64,000 nucleotides of DNA from positions 7,772,837-7,836,836 of the forward strand of contig NC_091147.1 in the NCBI RefSeq assembly GCF_041381155.1. Direction: 5' to 3'. The notes beneath the pieces are model-generated. The model ran no database searches. It was not told the origin of the DNA and was given only the letters and a program-made list of their open reading frames with translations. Below, piece by piece: positions 1 to 16,800 of the stretch. The DNA comes from Argopecten irradians. Lineage: Eukaryota > Mollusca > Bivalvia > Pectinida > Pectinidae. A program made the position numbers and the translations under genes. The stretch's first letter is position 1, and every line of letters begins with the position of its first letter.

Positions 1-219
1 ATCAAAAATTATTATTTGGAACTTTTGTATAATATGGCTTTAGGAGGAATACAGCATAAATCCGTTCTGAGGTTTCAGTTTACCATAGTGGTAAACACTA
101 TATTTTTGAAAATATGACATATTCATGTCAACTCTTCATCGTCTTTATTTCATCTGATTAAGATTAACATAATTATCTTATATTGTTTCTTTAGATGATA
201 AAGCTAATTCAGTGCTAAC

Positions 220-5546
<5,327 letters not shown>

Positions 5547-6139
5547 TTTGTTGTTGAAGCGTTAACTAGAGACAATAAAGAGAAGAATAGGCCGATACAA
5601 TATCACACAAGTCACACAAACATATATTAGAATAATATAATACAATTATGAAAGCAGTTTCATAAAAAGTAATGTTCTTCTCATTCGAAAGTCCAGTCCT
5701 AAATTTTTAGCATACGGTAATTTAACATAGGAATTTAGACATAATTTCTGTATTTCTTCCATTGTTTTCAGGAAGATCAATACAAAATGTGAAACGTCTT
5801 ATAAGCTTTCTGAATGAATATTATTATCATTTGAGTGATAACCTATATGGACAGTATGAAATCAAAACAAAATCATGATGTTTTCGATGATCGAAACATT
5901 TTCCCCCACATAAGGAATGCATTAAAATAATCTGTAGTTTCTTTTTTTTCAAACCAAATATTTACTTTTCTATACATATGTTTATCATAGACAATACTTA
6001 GATTATATTTTATATCTACTGATAACAAATAGAAAATTCGGATTAGAAATTTCAAATCTTCTTTAATTCTAAGATGATTTTATTTTGTATTTTCATATTC
6101 TATACTCAGATGCAATTGCAGAATTAAAAACACACTTAC

Positions 6140-6180
6140 CTTAGTACAAACGTCATGCTACCACTCTTGGTCGACCCAAA
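6140..6180 (-). other. Putative 5' UTR exon of the GH31 gene with a six-codon upstream ORF
   Basis: On the minus strand CTAAG is followed by a strong donor (gtaagtgtg) at 6139. An acceptor (tctctag) lies just before 5565, so 5547-5565 would be the 5' UTR part of the first coding exon. An ATG at 6156 in this exon gives a six-codon reading frame that, after the splice, meets TAA at once. It cannot encode the protein and may act as an upstream ORF. The upstream limit of the exon is unknown and the call rests only on splice signals. Confidence 0.45.
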
Positions 6181-6199
6181 CTGCCGTTATAATGCGTTT

Positions 6200-8320
6200 G
6201 TCACATGACGCTTTCACGGGATTCCTGTGACTCCAATGTCTTAGAAATGTCTGAGAGATACCCTGGTCACAGAGGTAGTATAAACCAGTCAGTATATTTA
6301 CCCTTGGTAAACGGGGACAGTACGTACCGTCATACTATCCCCTAGATAGATTTCCCTCAGATCTGCTCCACATAGATCTACCTTATGTAATATGTGATAA
6401 AGCCGGTATTAGGGATGTAACATCAATTCAACTCTTGATGGAATGAGCATATACATTATGATTTATGGCTGTAACTCCCGCCATGAGATTAGCTTATTTG
6501 CGTATCACCATGGTGCACTTTTACATTGTAGCTAGTTACAAAATATTACATAGCCTGCCACCAAACATCCAAGAAATAATTTATGACTGCGATTTAAATA
6601 TGTTTACTTTCCTGGACAAACAAAAACCACACAGGTTATACAAAACATAGAACTGCAAATATTATACAGTTAGATGTCTAATAATACATGTAAAATATGC
6701 TGGGAACCAACACAGTACCGACTCCTCACCCTGACTTGGGCAGACCAGTGGATGAAGTCATCATTCTACTAGCGTAACATACATAGATGCATAGCCAATA
6801 CTGAACACGTCGCTATTTTATGTTGCTCGCTTTTAAAAAACACTGATTGAAAGTAAATTAAATTAAAACTTGATGCAAGGCAGCATATGTTAGAGACATT
6901 GTATAAAATAACTCACACCACTAATGGTTATATACAGCTGCCACAAACACACAGGTGTACGTGTTACTGTGCACGGTAAATCGCTAGCTTTTTTTATTAG
7001 AAGATAATTTATATCCAATGTTTAATAAATCCTTTAGGATGACAAGCAAAAAATAATACAACTAAAGCGGAATATCTTGAGAACGTTAAATTCTCGTTTT
7101 ATTGATCAAAATGCAACTGATAGTAGAGAAAGTTGTATTGGGAAATCAATGTATCATCGTGTTGTTCTTCATGCGTATAGGAACATTTATTTACGCCACA
7201 CACAACATTCAGGAAGACTGCCCTTAAATAACTGTGACTGTTTACACGACGCTAAGCTCAAATCTTAGGGTCCATCTATTTACTTGTAGTGTCTGACGTG
7301 CTCTTTCTGTACTAAAACTATGTTCATTAAGGTCGACAGTGACATTTGTGGGATTCCATAACTATCCAGGCCTAACTATCCTTACTCAGTTAGATATTAC
7401 GTAATTGATTTTGATGTGTAGGTATTGTAACTGTTAAGATTTTACCTTTACTAGTTCCAGTTAAAATTCTCAAGTATATTACGACAAACAGATGTGGTTG
7501 ATTTTGACGAACCTAACCGTATTGTTACACAGTTAGATACCACATAAATGTTCTGTACATCAATACGACATGCATTTGAAGTCATAAATTGAAGCGACTT
7601 ACACTAATTAGAAAAGTATCTCTAGTCATAACTATTTTCTATCAGAAATGCTTACTGTTTACTTACAACATATTGTGTAATTGTCTGGTTTAGTTTGGTA
7701 ACATTTTAACGTCCTAGTTACAGTCAGGGTCATTCAAGGACGACCTCCTGTATGTACAATGGTTTGAGTTCTGTTAATGCTCTGCTTTGGATGTTGTGTC
7801 TCCACGTAAAGGTGGAACTTTTGCCTCTTTTATAGCCTGAAGTGTCCACAAAGATGTCCACTTTGATTGCAATAGACACATTGAAAGATGACTTCCCACG
7901 TATTTGTGCTTAATTTTGTTTTATTTTTCTATCCATAGGGTCTCTATAAACAACCAATAATGTAACTAAAGTTACTCTTTTGGTATCTGCACAACTGTAA
8001 TAATGTACGCAAGGAAACACATTTGAATTATTTGAATAGATAAAGTTTCAGGATAACTAGCATGTACTTTGCGAGGACAAATCTTGAAGATTGATTTGTA
8101 AATGAATACTAGTTTTGTAATCTGGAGATCCACTGTTGAGGGTATTAGTAAGTACATGTGTTTATACAAGACAAGTTACGCCTACAACTATGACATGTCC
8201 AAATCCAAGTTAAAGAAATCGATAATAAACCGATGGATTATCTTCAGATATGCAGACTTTATAACTTTTTAGAAAACTGACCCTTACGAAAATATAAGAA
8301 TTTACTAATTAATTTTGCTG
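6200..8320. other. Intergenic, gene-free
   Basis: AT-rich, with no coding signature. The first few hundred bases should hold the GH31 promoter, but I cannot identify a convincing core element. A family A repeat fragment occupies about 7704-7850. Confidence 0.6.
7704..7850 (-). mobile_element. Dispersed family A element, 3'-end fragment
   Basis: The plus strand reads TTTTAACGTCCTAGTTACAG, the reverse complement of the family's 3' end, followed by the recognisable 'gtgtct...gtggaact-ttgcc' block. It is diverged from the copies at 24.8, 27.9 and 48 kb. Confidence 0.7.
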
Positions 8321-8326
8321 GTGCAC

Positions 8327-8558
8327 CTTTGATTTTTAAACCCGTGCTTAATACATGTATTGAGTACGTCCAGTTAATGAAGTTATCTCCCTTAGCCCGT
8401 ATGTTTGTAATATACAGTCTAAATTCGATACGTTTACATTGGTTTTCAATAAACACACCATACATTAATATCACATCAAACGTGGTTGGAATTGAAATGA
8501 TGTAATACTTGAAACACATGCCCCCACCTGGGGTCGATGAGGTAACATACGTGCATTC
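8327..8558 (-). CDS. Possible orphan exon, MAM-domain-like (weak)
   Basis: A 140-codon open frame (8259-8681) holds a good acceptor (ttaatattattcag before 8558) and a possible donor (CAAAG|gtgcac at 8326). The exon would start ECTYVTSSTPGGGMCFKYY and contain AKGDNFINWTYSIHV. The spacing resembles a MAM adhesion domain (C-x-x-F/Y-x-Y, then G-D-x-x-x-x-W before a beta strand). The strict MAM residues are only partly kept and I found no partner exons nearby. It could be a relic exon, an exon of an unrecognised gene, or a chance open frame. Confidence 0.25.
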
Positions 8559-8769
8559 CTGAATAATATTAATAGTGCATACACACGGATATATTAATGA
8601 AGAAATGTATGTATACCAGTTGGGGGTAAACATTCTTAGGAAACAAAGTCTGTGTTGAAATTTCACCAGGTGTGGTGACATACCTGTATAGCGTGATTCA
8701 GTCCATCAGGTAGATCGCTAAACAGGATGGCTTTACATTAAATCGTCCATACACAACTATAGAAGTAAC

Positions 8770-9035
8770 ACTCGCTTAACAATCAATATTAACTCTAATA
8801 TTCTTATTTTACTCATTTTTGACAAACATATCAAAATAGACTTAACAATCAATATTAACTCTAATATTCGTATTATACTCATTTTTGACAAACATATCAA
8901 CATAGACTTAACAATCAATATTAACTCTAATATTCGTATTATACTCATTTTTGACAAACATATCAAAATAGACTTAACAATCAATATTAACTCTAATATT
9001 CGTATTATACTCATTTTTGACAAACAAACATGAAT
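8770..9035. repeat. 66-bp minisatellite, four near-perfect units plus decayed units
   Basis: The unit anchor AACAATCAATATTAACTCTA starts at 8778, 8844, 8910 and 8976, a period of exactly 66 bases. A fifth, decayed unit follows to about 9120. Because 66 is a multiple of three, one minus-strand frame stays open through the array, but the peptide is just a 22-residue repeat. Confidence 0.95.
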
Positions 9036-9904
9036 CAAAATAGCACTCGCTTAAATAACATTATCAACTCTAATATTCGTATCTTACCCAAAAGCATATT
9101 AAGATAGTACTCATTTAAATATCAACTTTGATAACTGTTAAATGCTACTACCTGTTTGTCAAACCAATGTAGGTTAGAAAGTCTTTATTATCACATATGA
9201 TGCAATCCTTACTCATTCAGATTGTAGTCTAAACTAAATGTTACAGAGACCAACATATTTAACCGTTGTACCCAGATACCCGGATTCAACTGCTATAAAT
9301 CAAGAAGGAAAGTTTCATATAACTACACCGGGATACACATCATCCGTATTAGACAAGTTCTGTCTTTGACAAGTTATGCTGAATACCGTTACAGTATGAG
9401 TTTATTCAGGTTCACCTAAATATTAAATACCACATGATACATGGTGTTAAAGTTTCATCAAGTTTGCTTGATAATCGTGTAACTAAAATATTTTACAGAC
9501 GCTCATGAAATATATTTACCACAAGACCAACAGTTTGCACGCTGAACTAACAGGGTATGTACATGTACATATGTAGGTACACATCGCAGTCATATGGACT
9601 TACAACACACTGGTTTTCCTTGAACATTTTCATAACTAGTTTGTTAAAGAATTTAACTACATATTAATGCTATTGGAAATGCAGTGTAATGTGGTTGTGT
9701 ATGATCGTGTAGGATTGTGTATGATCTTGTTAGCATGCGGTGTCCAGATAATATGACCATCTCATTGTGTGACCAGCAGTAAGCTTCAGTTAACACTAAG
9801 ACATAGACAATGGCGTTCCACGCTGTTACGACCAGAAAATCGTCAATCACGCTATCGAAAACAGGTTGTCAGTACTGTTAACAACGTAAAAATACTGTCA
9901 ATTT

Positions 9905-9978
9905 AAGCCCCCATCCAATTGATTGTAAAAGACAACTAAAGGATTTGGGATTTAAGTTTTTTCTCTTCCTAACTGAAT
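9905..9978 (+). mobile_element. Family A element, 5'-end fragment (diverged)
   Basis: It matches the 5' region seen at 27,990-28,050: a short C-rich start, 'ttgattgtaaaagacaacta' for the usual 'gcatgatcgtaagaggcgacta', and then CTCTTCCTAACTG. Confidence 0.5.
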
Positions 9979-11055
9979 ATACCACAAAACACACTGCAAA
10001 AAGGAGATGCCGATTTTAACACGCATGGCTGTTGATATGACTTCAAGACCAATAATTGGACCAATCCACCACGAGTGCAAATGTTACAGTTTTATTTAAT
10101 TAAAATTGCCGTGTGAATGAATAGAACCAATATATTCAGTTGTATATGGCGACCAAAATCGTCCATTTTATCAAACATGGACGATTTGCTGTCATACTAT
10201 AAATATACCCACACCTGGTCTTTGTCTTGTTATAAAAGCTCCGTGATATATGTCTGGCCGTCACGAAACGCGTGGTAAAACTCATCACTGAAAACCAGGC
10301 AGAAAATTCCCTAATTCAAATTCATTACACCAAGATCATTGCATAATCGATTTTGTCATCCATGAAATCTTTATCTAACCACCTAACCACCAAAGGCACA
10401 GTGACTGTGGTCATCTAGGATGCTCCCTACACACATACTGAACGGGATGTATTAGTCTGTGTAATGACTGTGAACGCCAGTGTGTCGTGTGGTGATTGAG
10501 TTGCAATTTATGACATATGTTTAAGTATCATCTAACCTTCAGTTAATCATAAACATATTTAAGAACATTCAAGAATTCAACAACATTTTACAAACTAAAG
10601 TATTTATATTGGAAAGAATGTATGTACGGTTCTCTTCCAAAAAGTGAAAAACTTTTATTTTTTTTTTCAATTTGATGAAACGGAGTTGAATTATGTTTAA
10701 AAATATTTCATTACCTCAACTAAACCGGAACCTTAAGGTGCATTGTAATACAGTTTATACACTATAAATAATACACTACTGCATATGTGAATTGTTCTTA
10801 TAATAAATCACCTTTGTTCCGAGGGTTTATTATTAAACTCAAACTGATAGTTGTTTAGTATTCTTGTGAACGACACGGAATACATTATGAAGATTATCCA
10901 AGCGTATGTTAAACAAAAGAATAATGTTTTCTTTCTTTCATATTTTGCTAATTTCAGTACATGTAACAAATGCTAAACGGAACGTTATTGAAATGATTTA
11001 ACAACTCTAACGGTATTTTCTATAAGTATTTTATTATAAAATGTACAAAAGATTG

Positions 11056-11073
11056 CAGTGCGCCTGCGCACTG
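11056..11073. promoter_or_regulatory. GC palindrome resembling an NRF1 site
   Basis: CAGTGCGCCTGCGCACTG is an 8-bp inverted repeat around a 2-base centre. It differs by one base from the usual NRF1 core (TGCGCATGCGCA). It stands alone in AT-rich DNA with no transcript evidence. Confidence 0.3.
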
Positions 11074-12786
11074 ACAATGATTTATTTACAGGATTACATA
11101 TAAGAAAAACACAGTTGCACTCGCTTTCATACAAAGTATTTATTTTCATTTGAATTGTTTTACAGCCAAATTATATCCAACTGGCATTCAATAATTAAAC
11201 GCAAAAAAAACATAAAAAATGAATAGATTTGTTTAACAAAGATTAAGTTAATATAGGTACATGTTCTGTTCATGAAACATAAATATATATATATGTTACA
11301 AAATACCCAACATTGATTGGGTATCGACTGGTGGAAAGGAAACATGTATTTACATGTCTATAAACACATATGTCATGCTGTAGATTATATCATATGAACA
11401 GCATGAGTTGGACGCTGTAAGTCCTGTTATTCTAATGATAAGATGAGACATTGTTGAGTTGTGGTCTCTGTGTCATCTAATTGATCCAAATGTATACAAT
11501 TTTCAATGTCATGTTAGGATGACGTGGCTTAAAACCAGAATAAACGACATAAACAATATTGAAGATGACCACTGATTAACTTCCACAGTTATGTTTATAG
11601 CACAATGTATAGACTGGAATGCGTAAGTAAACTTCACAAACATCATGCACCCAATTATAAATAATTTTTAAACTTTAAATAAATTTAGACATCACACCAT
11701 ATGAAGCTTAAACCATCCTCAATACTCCAGGGTTTACTATCAAAAAAAGTAATATCCACTTCTAGACTATCTCGCTGTAAAATTGAAGGCACCACCAAAA
11801 GACACTTGTAATTTTTATGTACATCAAAGCAACTGTATAGCGGTAAACTTTGGTTGACTGTGTTGCTTTGAAAGAATGTCACAGCAGGCCTTTGATTGGT
11901 CAGTTAATTTCTTCTGAACTGCCTCCAGTTTTACTTTGCGATAGTCCAGCGTGCATATAAAGTCAGTGATAGTAACCCCTAGACTATCTAGAATAAACTT
12001 AAATTAGCCCTTATGACTTATATGAGTTTGAAAACCGGTGTCAACTGATATCAACCACGAAATAAAATAATCATAAACGATGAGGTTGTATAATGATTTA
12101 TATCGCTAGGTAAAGTGTGACACATGAAGTCACACAGACAGTTCATCCAATTCATTATCAAATTATAACACAACTATCCCACAGACGTTGGTTGGCACTA
12201 TATGGATAGACGTGATTGAGCTAGATTTCCTGGGAACGACATGGAAACTTCAATCACACACACACTGATACAACCCCAGCCCTTAAAAATGCTAATCACT
12301 TTTTATCATCCATGATAATTCAAAATGAACTATCCTATCTTTACAATAAGGACAGTTCAAATGTGTTTTCAGGGGGTGGATGGATTTTTCAACACGTGAT
12401 GTGTTATCGTTGTGAAACAACAATGATAGGTCTATGTTAACAATGGTAACAGGTAGAAACCATTCCTCTCTTTAATTCCTGAACTCTCTCCCATACACAA
12501 TTCCTTAGTACACATCACTCTTTCATATTCGATACGAATAACATTGTATGATTTAATTTATGATGTGATATTTACACATTTACAAGTACAAGATAAAATG
12601 ATGATAAGAATGAGCTGGTTCTGTATACTCCATATATTACCACAGTATGGTACCTTATTGATATATCTAGTACTATCCGTCCACTTGAAACCTTCATCAA
12701 ATGCAATCTGGCATCGGCCAGTATAATGCATTATATGCATTGAGCCGAATCTTATAGATAAATTTCCAAATATCTGGAACATCTAT

Positions 12787-12792
12787 TTTATT
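12787..12792 (-). terminator. Candidate poly(A) signal for the MMP transcript
   Basis: Canonical AATAAA on the minus strand, about 765 bases past the stop codon. No downstream GU-rich element was checked and other signals may be used. Confidence 0.25.
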
Positions 12793-13555
12793 TAAAAGAA
12801 ACATAATATTTGCTTTTTCTAATTAATTGTTCTCTTCAAACGGGGGATTCATCAATGGTAGATTTTAACATCATCATAAATAACGTATACCGTATAGCCG
12901 ATTGTGTTCGCGAAATGACGCAAGAAGTATTGAGAAATGGTTAAATGATATATACATTCAATCGTGCTAAATAGCAATTTTCTCGTGTAGTAAAATAACC
13001 GGCTATATGGTAACTTTGATTTATACGATCTACACGACACGCATCGACATAATGCATGCAAATATCCAACATATATCTGAAGTATCTGGGATAGCAATCC
13101 CTATTGTTTTGACTCGGTGGAGAGTATATATATGGCACGTTTCTGCAGGACTCCGTCATTCTACTGTCTAAGGAATGATAATCAGTCAATGAAGTACAGG
13201 TTTCTATACGATCGGGACGACCTGCATCCAATCTTTAATTAATCCTCAGGATTAGGAGATACACTATCAATTACTCATCTCAAATCTGTAATAACACCAC
13301 CATGCAGGTATGTGCACCGATCCCACAGGGCCATCCAGGAGACTGGCTGTCAGTGTAGAACTCTATTTGATAGAATCCATTCTACAGCTGAACGAATCTC
13401 CTTCCGCAGATCGATTCCAGTCTATTTCCTGTCCATCAGCCTTGGGCTGATCGCGCATTTGGGACTTTTTCGGTCACTGAGGAGACCTTGGCATGACCTC
13501 ACTCAAGGTCACGTGATTGTCAAAGAGAGGTATACCATTCATGTCAGTATCAATT

Positions 13556-13828
13556 TCATAAAATTAGGCTAAATATCGTCACCAATACACACGCCAGTAC
13601 ACTTAGTGGTTTAATATTTGATAAATTAGCACTGTTATGGTCTATTTTAGATCCGGTATTGGGATCAATTATGTCTCCATCGCCTTCTATAGTTATCCAT
13701 TGTTCGTCTCTATTGTTCTCTTCTGTTCTTTGATCCTGACTATACGGATTTTTCACATCGGTTATCTTCCCTTGTTGAGGACACCCTAACCACCAGGTGG
13801 CGATAGGTCGGGGATAGGAAGCATCAAC
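13556..13828 (-). CDS. MMP exon 11: hemopexin end and C-terminal hydrophobic tail
   Basis: Acceptor cattatag, stop TGA at 13556-13558. It begins [20 protein letters not shown] with the closing cysteine (C496), then an acidic, Asn-rich linker, then [18 protein letters not shown] right before the stop. A small-residue stretch (HNSANLSN) before the hydrophobic run fits a GPI attachment region. A very short tail-less transmembrane end is the alternative. Confidence 0.92.
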   Translation of the reverse strand, partial: VDASYPRPIATWWLGCPQQGKITDVKNPYSQDQRTEENNRDEQWITIEGDGDIIDPNTGSKIDHNSANLSNIKPLSVLACVLVTIFSLIL

Positions 13829-16800
13829 CTATAATGTAATGATAACACAATTTTAAAACATTATTTCAATAACTTTTATCATAATACTGGAACATCATAT
13901 TTTTTTCACATTTTCGCCTAACCAACGAGTTCTTCCATGTGACATTGTCACATTTTTAATAATGGAAATCAAACATAAATACCTTCATACTTTGCCTCGG
14001 TAGATAAAATCATTCGATTTTGCCTAAATTTTCATAAGTATTAGTGTGACAAGTAGTGTCTTACTTTCATTACTACTTGACGTGACGTCTTATGTTTCGT
14101 TAATAGCATTATACTATCATTTTGTTGTTTTTCCAGTTTAAAAAAAAAACAGAAATATAATTACTTTGCAAACACAGCAAAATATAAAAACGAATATTTT
14201 TGAGCAGTGACCTAGGAGTCGATATGTAAGGCGTATATAACGTCATATTTGCCCTGAAGCAGAACTGTCAACTAAGCATTTGTTTACAACCTACATATGT
14301 AGAAACACCAGGAAGGTGTCATCTGACCTATCGAGTATGAATCACCTTGTTTAGGGTTCCACATTCTCACAACCGGATGTGAAAGAAGAGTCGTCATTAT
14401 TTAAAATTTGACAGAGGAACAATGTGTCTTGTCTGGTTCTATTTAGGGTTTATATAGGCCGCTAGACGTCTTAATGTTCCTCTGTATAGTGACAGGCTGT
14501 AGACATTCATATTCTGATATATAGGTACAACAGTCATGCTTGAATATGAAATGACAGTGCACCTGCAACTAATTTGCTCATCAGGATGAATATGTTTCAC
14601 CTGTTTTGCTTTATTAAACGCTAGTGCACAAACCTTACAGCTGTTTGATACTGCATCTATCATCAATCATATCGCATTTAAGTGATGACAAATGAGGTGA
14701 AATAAAACTCATATCGGCAGGTATTCCGTACTCAATTGAGTTATAGCTTTAACCGTTAACATTTATCGAAACTTCCTTTTTATCAAAATGCCTGGTTTTG
14801 AAAATTGAATCAAAAGTCCGCTTTTCTGACTCACATGTCTGACATGGTGCTACCATTGAAACCACAAGATGGCGATGTGGTTATCGCAGTGGATATTACA
14901 TAGTGTCTGTTCGTCATTTTCCTACACTTATTTTTAACTGAAGCCACATGTGAGAACCTGTGATATAGTCTAACCTGAATTTACGAGATAATTAATTTCT
15001 ATTTATCGACACATTTGGTTAAACAGGAGCGGGCGCTTACTCATATGAATTTATCTCAGTAGCTTCATCAAATGCATGTGTTCATTGATGTGTAGCCGAG
15101 CGATAAAGATGAGCTTCCGATACCTATTAAGGTATTATGGAATTACAATGACAGGCTAGACCGGGGCCTTTGTGAATCATACGAGTAGGAGGACTAGTTA
15201 ACGCTTCCATACATTAATCTCTATGCTGTCTGGTTTAAGTGTTTAATGTAACCTGATACTGACGTTTTACACACATTTTAAAATTTAACATATACATGTA
15301 TGTACATATTTATTGATTTTATAATTATTTATTTTTCAATTTGATCATACGTATTGTTTTTTGTTTAATTTAAATGTTGTTTACATTATTTTGAAGTATT
15401 TGCAATTTGAAGAAAATGAAATCAAAACTACAACTTACCGAAAACAATTGATCATTGTATCTGTAGTAATTTTTCCCGTTGAAGAAATATGTTTTTCCAT
15501 TTTCCCATTTCACTGCTCCCTCTATTCTACTCGGAAGACCTCTCCATTTGACGATAGCGCGTGGATATCCATAGTCAATTTGTCGGCCGGAATATCTCCA
15601 ATATTGGTCTCCTAAAAAGGAAAATTGAAGCAATCACAATTCAGATCAAATTGTTTTATTTTGATCAACGTTAAAAGAATCGAATTTGGCATTGATATAT
15701 TATGTATGTTATGTAGGTTATAGTTGAGGTTGTAGTATTCTTTTAGCATTTACTAGACTAGAATATTTCAGACATCGACCATGATTTACCACATTATCCA
15801 TATTTAGATATTTATGCCACATTTTCCATATTTAGATATCTATTGACTTTCATGAATTACCACATTAACCATAGTTAGATATTTACTGACATCCATGAAT
15901 TTCCACATTCTCCATACTAGATATTTATTGACACCCATGAATTACCACATTATCCATTATAGATATTTAATATACATAACTAATATAATTTTACTAACCC
16001 GCTAATATCATTGCAAATGTATGCTCATCAATAAAGAACGCTTCGTATTGACATTCTGAAAACTTTTTTAATCTTAAAGACACGAATGATGCCTACTCCA
16101 CGATCATCCTTTAATTTTGGATTTGCAGTATTGACAAATGACACTACCAGTCGTAAACCATCGTGACGCCAGCCTTATTTTCGTCAATACTCTATTTGTG
16201 ACCTTGAACTTGCCCGTTCTAAAGGTAACACCATAATTCAGAAAGGTTGTAAAAGGACAGTACATCTCAATACCGTTACGATCAAATGCATTTGAATTAT
16301 TTCACGTTTTACTGTCCCTTTCGTGTACGCATACATAATATAAATTATCTATTGTAATTAGCATTGTCTCCTGCTAAGTACGAGACATTCAGTGCTTAAT
16401 TGATTTTTACAAAATTGATAACCGATGACGAACGTATCGGGTGTCTGGGAGACTATCACTTATTAATATCACGTTTGAGACACTGTTGGATCCTAGTCCT
16501 GGCGATAAGTGTATACAGAGTTGGCCGTATCCAGTTGAATAAACAGGCGCGTGATATTGTTAATTGGTTTGGTTTAAATATTTACTACGTGCAACACAAT
16601 AGGTTAATTTTGACGGCTCTATATTTCTATTTGGTGTATCCTATTTTAAATATTTTGCTTGACGTGGTACATTTCGTCCAATCGTTAATTATAAATTTCT
16701 TCCATATCTATTTTTGGATATATCATTTTTGAAAGCAACAGCACAAAAGCTTTTGTCGACAAATCAAGAAAGAAAGGTTTGTTAGCTGGCTAATTGATTA

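Larger units (their letters stand above)
9040..13555. other. Intergenic and presumed 3' flank of the MMP gene
   Basis: No recognisable gene. Small landmarks are an 11-bp hairpin (10156-10187), a GC palindrome (11056-11073) and AT-rich runs near 11,285. The MMP 3' UTR should start at 13,555 going left. An AATAAA on the minus strand at 12,787-12,792 is one candidate poly(A) signal. Confidence 0.5.

Noticed and set aside
12941..13231. 96-codon minus-strand frame with several cysteines
   Set aside because: It lies in the presumed MMP 3' UTR, overlaps another open frame in a different register and has no recognisable domain.
16400..16732. 110-codon plus-strand frame in an MMP intron
   Set aside because: Hydrophobic and AT-driven, with no domain, no good start context and no partner exons.
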